A DNA stretch of 10,331 nucleotides from Deinococcus aquatilis DSM 23025 (GTDB taxonomy: Bacteria; Deinococcota; Deinococci; Deinococcales; Deinococcaceae): NCBI RefSeq assembly GCF_000378445.1, contig NZ_KB899773.1:1-10331 (forward strand). Reading direction: 5' to 3'. Under the pieces are notes generated by a model. That model was given only the letters and a program-made list of their open reading frames with translations. It had not been told where the DNA came from and ran no database searches. Shown here piece after piece: positions 5,169-10,331 of the stretch. Both the position numbers and the translations under genes were made by a program. Position 1 is the stretch's first letter. Every line of letters begins with the position of its first letter.

Positions 5169-8100
5169 TTATGCCGGTGCGGTGGAGGCCAGAAACGCTT
5201 GCCAGCTCTCTGGCAACGCCTCACCCACCTCGCGCCAAGCGGCGCGTGCGGCTCCGTAGACTCGGCCCACAGAGCGGTGGTTGCCAGCGGCTTGCAACGC
5301 CCGCAGCGTCAGACTCAAGGCTGCCAGATCAAAGGGGTCGGCGCTGCACAGCAGACGGCCCACGCGGGCAGTTTCCAGTGGATCTCGGGCCAAAACCGCC
5401 TCTGCCCGCTGCTGAAGGGCGTGGTACAGCCGCTCCCGAATTTGCGTATCCGGCTCCAGTTCTACGCCCGCCAGGTAAGGGCCACGCCACAAGCGAGTCT
5501 CCCCTGTCTGCAAGAATTCGTCGGCATCACAGGTCACGTCACCGAGCGCGTAGCCTCGAGCCGTCGTTTGAATCAGGGCGTGTCCCAACGCCAGCCGGGT
5601 CTGAGACACCAACGCTTTGAGCGCCGCTTGGCTCTGAACTTCATCGGTCTGCGGGTACAGGTGATGGATCAGGTCGCTCCTCGACACCTCCTGCTGACCA
5701 CACAGCCGGGCTTCAAGTAAGCAGGCTAGGAGCGCGCCGCGCTGCCGCCCCCGCACCGCCGTCTCTTGCTGGTGTGCGCGCAGGCACAAGGTTCCCAAGA
5801 CGTTAAGCTGCAGCCGGGCCGCTGACCGGCCAACTACCTGTCCAGCCGACGGCCCAACGGGGGCAGACACCTGACCTCCTGTGGCCGTCGCCAGAGCAGG
5901 GAAATACTCACAGACTGTCTTCTCGAGGGGCGTTAACCCATGCGCTCTGAACCAGGCCAGCCGGAGTGCGGCGCTGGCCTGATCCCCGACCAAGTGGTCA
6001 AGTTCAAGTCCAGTGACGTGAATCTGGAGTGGATCTGCAGTCAGCCTCAAGGCCTCCTCCAGTGCGGCGCGGCCTTCTGCTGGACGCTGCAAGGCCAGCC
6101 ACGCCTGAGCCTCCGCAAACCGGGCGTAGTGGCGCAATTCCTGATTCGGGGCCTGGAGGGCCTGCGTCATCATCTCCTGTGCCAGTTCCAGGCCATGATG
6201 CGGGTCGCCCGCTTGGATTTCCGCTTGGGCCGCATCATACAAACACAGGGCAATTTTAGACGGCTGCTTCAGAGACCGGGCGTGCGTCAGGGCCAACTCT
6301 GCGTGACGGCGGGCCAGCAAGATGCCGTAAGAGGGTTGCCAAAGCCGGTACAAAGCACTCAGCGCAGACTCGCAGTCACACAAGAAGCCAGACAAACCCA
6401 GGCCTTCTAGGCCAGCGCGGCTGAGTAGCAACGCCTCTTCTGCCTGTTCATAATGACCAAATCCAATCTGGAGGCGGGCGACCATCACCTGCAGGTGAGC
6501 CGAACGCTTATGATCGCCCAGACCCGCACACAGCCGCCCAGCGGCCTCCAGATCAGCCAGCGCCTCCTCAAAGCGGCTCAGAGCGTCATAGGCGAGGCTG
6601 CGGTTGTAACGTGCGGCGGCAGCCTCCCGGGGAGAGTGATCTTCGGTCAAGCCGTTCAATAGCGCATTGAACAACTGAGCGGCCTCTTCCGGCACTCCAG
6701 CGTAGTAGCGGGTCAGCGCCCGCACGTTCAGCCATTGCCGGGCCTGGGATTCCGTGAGGTGCACTCCAGCCGTATACCGGGCCATTAAATCTTCACAGCC
6801 TCCTGGATCGCCCATTTCCAGCAGCGTGCGGGCCACGCTAGGGGCCACGTCCGGGTGGGGTTGCTGCCGCAAGTCTGGATGCTGCTCAAGTAAGACATAC
6901 GCACGCGGATAGTCGTTGAGGTGAACCCGCAGGGTCAGCGCCCAGCCGGGGCCGCCCTGTACACTGCCGGAGCCACGTTCGGTCGGCGTCGCCAGCAGAC
7001 GCTCTACTTCAGAGCTTTGGCCTTGGGCCGCATACAATTCGGCCAACAACAACACCCGTTCCGGCTGATCCGGGCTGGCCTCGGCAGCTCTCCGTGCTAA
7101 CTGAGCCGCTTGATTCAAATTGACTTGCCTCAGTCCCAAGGCGGCAGCGTAAGCCAACTCGCCCCGCTGAGGGTTTGGGGCATAGTCGGCAGCACAGGCC
7201 CGGCACCGGGCGACCTGCACAGTATCTCCGGTGGCTTCGGCCCCCTGAGCGGCAGAGAGAAGCACACTCAAGGCGGCTTCCGGCTCAAGACCGGCCTGCG
7301 GTACCCAAAACGGAATTTGCGGGTCGTCTGGAGCGCAGGCAGCCAGGGCCCGGCGGGCCAGCAGGCGGCGGCGCTCTAAGGGCAACGCCTGACGCGCCAC
7401 CTCTGCATACAGCGGATGAATAAAACGGTTCTCCCGAAACACGCCCTGACGGTCCAGCTCCAGGCAACATCGCTGCAAGGCAGGGGCGGGCAGACCGGCC
7501 ACCGCAGCCCAAAGCGCTTCCGACGCCGCGTTACCCAAAAGGGCGCGAGCTTCCCAGGTGTCGCGCAAGGCAGGCTCGCGGCCTGCCCCCCGCAGCAGGT
7601 CTGCCAACAGGGCCTCAAGCGTGTCGGGCAGCAGATCACGCTCTGGCACACGCCAACGCCAACGTCGCCCATCGTTCCATAGGCAGCCTTGCTGGGCCAG
7701 CCACCGGAAGTATTCCAGGGTAAACAACGGGTTTCCCCCTGCATGGGCCTGAATCCACTCCACCGCCGTTTCCGGCAAGGGCGCGCCTGCATGCGCTTCA
7801 AGGAGATCCCTGATCAACAGAGGCCCTAAGGGCGACAACGCGACAGCTTCAAAGGGTTCAGGGGGGGGGAACCGGCTGGTCACGAGGAGGCCGACCCCCC
7901 GGCCCCGCCTGACCAAACGGGCCAGGGCCTGCACAGTCACGACACGTTCTGGGCTGACCTCCTGCAGATCTTCAAGCTGCAACATGAACGGAGCCAATCC
8001 GGTCAACACAGCCCCAATCAGCGCAGCGACTTGCGGTTCTTCGAGTCCCTCGCCGCGTTCGGCCTGGCGCAGCCGCCCATTGGCCCAAGCAGGTAACCTG

Positions 8101-8324
8101 GATGGTCGGGGCAGAGCCGTCAACCACTGATGGAGGGGCAGCGTAGCCTGCACAGTCAGGCTCTGAAAAGGGAGGTGACGGCAGATCTGCTGCCCTAAAT
8201 GGGACTTGCCAATCCCTGCGTCTCCCCAGAGGCCCAGCGCGATTCCAGAGCGACGCGTGACAAGCCCTTTCAACCGTTCGGTCAAGGCCTGTCCTATAAG
8301 AAGCCATCCCACTTCTTCTCTCAT
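5169..8324 (-). CDS. Large ATPase/helical-repeat transcriptional regulator with C-terminal winged-helix and BTAD domain
   Basis: The 1051-residue protein is a SARP/LAL-like activator. Residues ~1-230 are a STAND/AAA-type ATPase with Walker A GDAGIGKS (34-41), Walker B-like FMLQLEDLQ (113-121) and GLLVTSR (145-151) as the sensor strand. Residues ~240-790 are alanine/leucine-rich helical repeats of TPR type, for example ERVLLLAELYAAQGQSSEVE and EEAAQLFNALLNGL, a likely ligand- or partner-sensing scaffold. Residues ~838-930 (LQLNVLGTLCLRAHQQETAV... to TTARGYALG) form an OmpR-type winged helix, followed to the C-terminus by a bacterial transcriptional activator domain. In classical SARPs this DNA-binding module is N-terminal, so the order is reversed. 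The start at 8324 has GGGAG 6 bases upstream. It reads toward the cytolysin cluster and is the only regulator in the window, so it probably controls that cluster. A nine-base C run occurs at codons ~152-155. Confidence 0.88.
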   Translation of the reverse strand: MREEVGWLLIGQALTERLKGLVTRRSGIALGLWGDAGIGKSHLGQQICRHLPFQSLTVQATLPLHQWLTALPRPSRLPAWANGRLRQAERGEGLEEPQVAALIGAVLTGLAPFMLQLEDLQEVSPERVVTVQALARLVRRGRGVGLLVTSRFPPPEPFEAVALSPLGPLLIRDLLEAHAGAPLPETAVEWIQAHAGGNPLFTLEYFRWLAQQGCLWNDGRRWRWRVPERDLLPDTLEALLADLLRGAGREPALRDTWEARALLGNAASEALWAAVAGLPAPALQRCCLELDRQGVFRENRFIHPLYAEVARQALPLERRRLLARRALAACAPDDPQIPFWVPQAGLEPEAALSVLLSAAQGAEATGDTVQVARCRACAADYAPNPQRGELAYAAALGLRQVNLNQAAQLARRAAEASPDQPERVLLLAELYAAQGQSSEVERLLATPTERGSGSVQGGPGWALTLRVHLNDYPRAYVLLEQHPDLRQQPHPDVAPSVARTLLEMGDPGGCEDLMARYTAGVHLTESQARQWLNVRALTRYYAGVPEEAAQLFNALLNGLTEDHSPREAAAARYNRSLAYDALSRFEEALADLEAAGRLCAGLGDHKRSAHLQVMVARLQIGFGHYEQAEEALLLSRAGLEGLGLSGFLCDCESALSALYRLWQPSYGILLARRHAELALTHARSLKQPSKIALCLYDAAQAEIQAGDPHHGLELAQEMMTQALQAPNQELRHYARFAEAQAWLALQRPAEGRAALEEALRLTADPLQIHVTGLELDHLVGDQASAALRLAWFRAHGLTPLEKTVCEYFPALATATGGQVSAPVGPSAGQVVGRSAARLQLNVLGTLCLRAHQQETAVRGRQRGALLACLLEARLCGQQEVSRSDLIHHLYPQTDEVQSQAALKALVSQTRLALGHALIQTTARGYALGDVTCDADEFLQTGETRLWRGPYLAGVELEPDTQIRERLYHALQQRAEAVLARDPLETARVGRLLCSADPFDLAALSLTLRALQAAGNHRSVGRVYGAARAAWREVGEALPESWQAFLASTAPA
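7861..7869. repeat. Nine-base G/C homopolymer inside the regulator gene
   Basis: The regulator's coding strand reads TTC CCC CCC CCT here (Phe-Pro-Pro-Pro), a run of nine C. Gain or loss of one base would shift the frame directly after the ATPase sensor strand and remove the helical repeats and DNA-binding domain. The frame is intact in this sequence. Confidence 0.8.
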
Positions 8325-8473
8325 GCTCGACTCCCAGGGCTATGCGTCAAGCGGCGGCAGGCCCAACCACGCCCTCAAACTGTACCGAGCATACCCGTTC
8401 TGCCTAGGGTGCGTTCTGGGGTTCCCCCGATATTGCATAGGTGGAGTTAAGCCTCACCATAGGAGGCACCACC
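8325..8473. other. Intergenic region between the divergent regulator and IS3 orfA
   Basis: This region must contain the regulator's upstream region, the left end of the IS3-family element and the orfA ribosome site (AGGAGG, 8461-8466). A small dyad GGGGTTCCCC lies at 8418-8427. The IS3 tip cannot be placed because its partner end is outside the window. From typical leader lengths I expect it between about 8390 and 8445. That leaves only ~70-120 bp of original DNA upstream of the regulator, so part of its native promoter may be displaced. No convincing promoter boxes were found. Confidence 0.4.
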
Positions 8474-8773
8474 ATGACCGAGCGAAAAATCTACACCGCT
8501 GAATTCAAACGCGAAGCCGTCAGACTGGCTCAGCAGCCCGCTCTAGGGATCACCCGAACGGCCCGTGATCTGGGGATCAGCCTGTCGGCACTCAACCGCT
8601 GGATCAAGGCCGATCAACAGGAAGGGGAACGGGCGTTCCCCGGCCATGGGCGTCAGAACCTAACGCCCGAACAAGAGGAGATCAAGCGCCTTCGTCGTGA
8701 GTTAGAGATTGTGCGTGAGGAACGGGAAATATTGAAAAAAGCAACGGCCTTCTTTGCAAAAGAAAGTCGCTGA
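8474..8773 (+). CDS. IS3-family transposase OrfA (DNA-binding subunit)
   Basis: The 99-residue protein starts at ATG 8474 with AGGAGG 7 bases upstream. MTERKIYTAEFKREAVRLAQ followed by GITRTARDLGISLSALNRWI is the helix-turn-helix of IS3 OrfA proteins, which recognises the element's ends. Residues ~60-92 (LTPEQEEIKRLRRELEIVRE followed by EREILKKATAFFAKE) form the leucine-zipper-like coiled coil and the near-invariant ILKKATAFFA ending of the IS3 group. A longer start at 8441 is rejected because the ATG at 8474 has the strong ribosome site. The gene appears intact. OrfA alone would bind DNA, while the OrfAB fusion made by frameshifting is the transposase. Confidence 0.92.
   Translation: MTERKIYTAEFKREAVRLAQQPALGITRTARDLGISLSALNRWIKADQQEGERAFPGHGRQNLTPEQEEIKRLRRELEIVREEREILKKATAFFAKESR
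8758..8762 (+). promoter_or_regulatory. Candidate -1 programmed frameshift site (A-AAA-G) joining orfA to orfB
   Basis: In the orfA frame GCA AAA GAA, the lysine codon AAA (8759-8761) is preceded by A, so its tRNA can slip back one base and enter the orfB frame (KRKSLRFAFIDQ...). It lies immediately after the conserved KKATAFFA sequence, where IS3 elements usually shift. A second possible site is the AAAAAAG run at 8735-8741, but slipping there would lose the conserved ATAFFAKE residues. Confidence 0.5.
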
Positions 8774-9360
8774 GATTTGCGTTCATCGACCAGCACCTCC
8801 ATGAGTTTCGACTGGAAACCATGTGTCGGGTGTTGGAGGTGACAGCAAGCGGATTTCAGAGCTGGCGGAGAAGGCCGCCTTCGATGCGAAGCGTGCAGGA
8901 CGAGGAAATTGCCAATCGCATTCAGAAGATTTATCAAGAGCACAAAGGCCGTTATGGTGCGCCCCGTGTTCACGCCTCTTTGCAGCGGGAAGGCACGAAG
9001 TGCAGCGCGAAACGGGTTTCGCGCCTGATGAGTGCCCAAGGGTTGTACGGCAAGACCAAGCGGAAATTTGTTGTGACCACCGAGAGCAATCATTCTCAGC
9101 CTGTCGCTGAGAACCTGCTGGCCCGTGATTTTTCACCCGAACAGCCCAATCAAGTTTGGTCTTCCGACATCACGTACATTCCCACCAAAGAAGGCTGGCT
9201 CTACCTCGCCATCACGATGGACTTGTATGCCCGGCGCATCGTCGGTTGGGCCATGGACATCACCATGCCCGCAGAACTGCCACTCAGCGCGCTCCAGATG
9301 GCCCTACAACAGCGTTCCCCCTCTCCAGGGCTGTTACATCACAGTGATCGCGGAAGTCAG
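8762..9360 (+). pseudogene. IS3-family transposase OrfB (catalytic subunit), truncated by IS30 insertion
   Basis: The orfB frame runs from the frameshift region (LRFAFIDQHLHEFRLETMCR, with ATG at 8821) through CRVLEVTASGFQSW, GRYGAPRVHASL and QVWSSDITYIPTKEGWLYLA to LLHHSDRGSQ. The first catalytic aspartate is in SSDITYI and the second in HSDRGSQ, both in the IS3 retroviral-integrase-type context. The sequence expected next (Y at the start of the segment leading to the catalytic glutamate) is replaced by IS30 DNA. The frame then reads about 35 unrelated residues to a TGA at 9466-9468. Without the glutamate the protein cannot be a working transposase. Confidence 0.88.
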
Positions 9361-10331
9361 GGTGGATTCAAGCGGTCATCGCAACAGCAGCGTCAATCCC
9401 GTGTAGTGCGTGTTCAAAGGCTTCATTGGGTGTCTGCCAACCCAAGACTTTGCGGGGTCTGGCATTGAGCGTCTTCGCTACAGCCGCTAGGTCATCGGCG
9501 CTGTGGAGACTCAGATCTGTGCCTTTCGGAAAGTATTGGCGCAAGAGTCCATTGGTATTTTCGTTCGTCCCTCTCTGCCATGGGCTTCTCGGCTCGCAGA
9601 AGTAGATGCCCACCCCCGTGTCCAGGTGCAGTTGTTCATGCTGACTCATCTCTGCCCCCTGATCCCAAGTCAGTGAGCGTCGGAGCTGGGGAGGCACGGT
9701 GGTGATGATCCGGGCAATGGCTTCCCGAACGGCCTGGGCACCGTGGCCAGCCAGGGCTGGCCCGTTCTTCACCGGTGCTTCCAGACCATGTTCCGGCATC
9801 CGGGGCAAGTGGAGCAAGAGAGTGAAGCGCGTGGTGCGCTCCACGAGTGTGCCGATCGAGGAGCTGCCCAACCCGAGGATGAGATCCCCCTCCCAGTGAC
9901 CGGGGATTTCCCGGTTTGTCGCTTCCTCTGGGCGCTCCTTGAGCATGACCTCGGGAACAACGAACGTTTTGCCGGGGCTGCACCGACGTGCGCGTGGCAC
10001 GCGCAGGGTTCGGCCCCTCCGGAGGCAGGCAGTTAAGTCGCGGCGCAACGCGCCACGCCCTTCGATATACAGCGCTTGATAAATCGCCTCGTGGCTGATG
10101 CGCATGGTGGCGTCATCTGGGAAGTCGATCCGGAGACGCTGAGCGATTTGCTCTGGACTCCATGCCGTTGTCCAGCGCCGATCCTGTCGCGGCCCATGAC
10201 GGCGGCCTTTCCAAAGCACCGTTGGCCCAGGAATCGGCGTTCCAGTGGCCGAGACCAACATGCCCGACAACCGATCTTCAACGTAGGTGTTCAGCACCGT
10301 GTTGACCGCCAATTTCGCAGGCTTTGGACGC
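9361..10331 (-). mobile_element. IS30-family insertion sequence (partial, runs off right edge)
   Basis: The sequence changes at about 9361, just after the IS3 orfB codon for Gln in HSDRGSQ. The first bases (ggtggattcaagcggtcatc) contain the transposase stop at 9368-9370, so the left terminal repeat overlaps the gene's end. The other end lies outside the window, so the exact tip and the short target duplication usual for IS30 cannot be read. The element inserted after the IS3 copy was already in place. Confidence 0.78.
9368..10331 (-). CDS. IS30-family transposase, C-terminal ~320 residues (5' end outside window)
   Basis: The leftward frame is open from the right edge (RPKPAKLAVNTVLNTYVEDR) to a TGA at 9368-9370. 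It shows the IS30 pattern WSPEQIAQRLRIDFPDD, MRISHEAIYQALY and PGHWEGDLILG (first catalytic D), LTWDQGAEM (second D) and CEPRSPWQRGTNENTNGLLR (catalytic E in NENTN), followed by QYFPKGTDL and LNARPRKVLGWQTPNEAFE. These are the full DDE set and the C-terminal signatures of the family. A TTG at 10310-10312 could be taken as a start, but the frame continues upstream with family-like sequence, so the real start and the N-terminal helix-turn-helix are off-window. No lesion is visible; the element may be active. Confidence 0.92.
   Translation of the reverse strand, partial: RPKPAKLAVNTVLNTYVEDRLSGMLVSATGTPIPGPTVLWKGRRHGPRQDRRWTTAWSPEQIAQRLRIDFPDDATMRISHEAIYQALYIEGRGALRRDLTACLRRGRTLRVPRARRCSPGKTFVVPEVMLKERPEEATNREIPGHWEGDLILGLGSSSIGTLVERTTRFTLLLHLPRMPEHGLEAPVKNGPALAGHGAQAVREAIARIITTVPPQLRRSLTWDQGAEMSQHEQLHLDTGVGIYFCEPRSPWQRGTNENTNGLLRQYFPKGTDLSLHSADDLAAVAKTLNARPRKVLGWQTPNEAFEHALHGIDAAVAMTA

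Larger units (their letters stand above)
8440..9360 (+). mobile_element. IS3-family insertion sequence, left part, interrupted by an IS30-family element
   Basis: orfA and orfB of an IS3-type element read rightward in overlapping phase, orfB being in the -1 frame. The left boundary given is approximate. The right boundary is the point where orfB homology stops, directly after HHSDRGSQ, and IS30-type sequence begins. The remainder of orfB and the right inverted repeat should lie beyond the far end of the IS30 element, outside the window. Confidence 0.75.

Noticed and set aside
8735..8741. AAAAAAG run as the IS3 frameshift site
   Set aside because: Slipping here would replace the conserved ATAFFAKE segment. 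The A-AAA-G at 8758-8762 fits better, although the run cannot be fully excluded.
745..9360. Composite transposon carrying the cytolysin locus
   Set aside because: The flanking elements belong to different families (IS4 versus IS3/IS30), so they cannot act together as matched ends in this window.
10310..10312. TTG start for the IS30 transposase
   Set aside because: The frame continues upstream to the window edge with family-like residues (RPKPAKLA), and the family needs an N-terminal helix-turn-helix before this point.

Overview
The window is GC-rich bacterial DNA that most resembles the genus Deinococcus. The IS4-, IS3- and IS30-type transposases and the large ATPase/BTAD regulator are of kinds I associate with Deinococcus replicons. 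This genus call is an inference from gene content; there is no rRNA or marker gene to confirm it. The layout is an accessory locus bracketed by insertion sequences.

Left side (1-2026): the window opens inside an IS4-family transposase whose N-terminal part reads leftward off the edge. About 500 bases of mostly uninterpretable sequence follow, with one possible 58-residue reading frame. Then comes a complete 1282-bp IS4-family element (745-2026) with perfect 25-bp terminal inverted repeats. Its transposase is dead: one frameshift and two in-frame stop codons.

Centre (2027-8324): four genes lie on the minus strand and read right to left. In transcription order they are: a 1051-residue ATPase/helical-repeat regulator with a C-terminal winged-helix plus BTAD output module; a 74-residue double zinc-ribbon protein; a 568-residue secreted protein related to thiol-activated (cholesterol-dependent) cytolysins; and a 236-residue secreted protein with a copper-amine-oxidase-type N-terminal (stalk) domain. 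Gaps of 80-90 bp and good ribosome sites suggest that the last three are one transcription unit. The 220-bp gap behind the regulator carries repeated CCAAA/GGAGAGCC motifs that could be its operator. The simplest model is a regulated, secreted pore-former module, with the regulator controlling the cytolysin cluster; this is inference.

Right side (8325-10331): an IS3-family element (orfA plus orfB, with a candidate -1 frameshift site) reads away from the regulator. Its orfB is cut after the second catalytic aspartate by an IS30-family element. The transposase of that element reads leftward and runs off the right edge.

The most interesting content is the cytolysin-like module and its regulator, which also contains a nine-base C tract that could permit phase variation.
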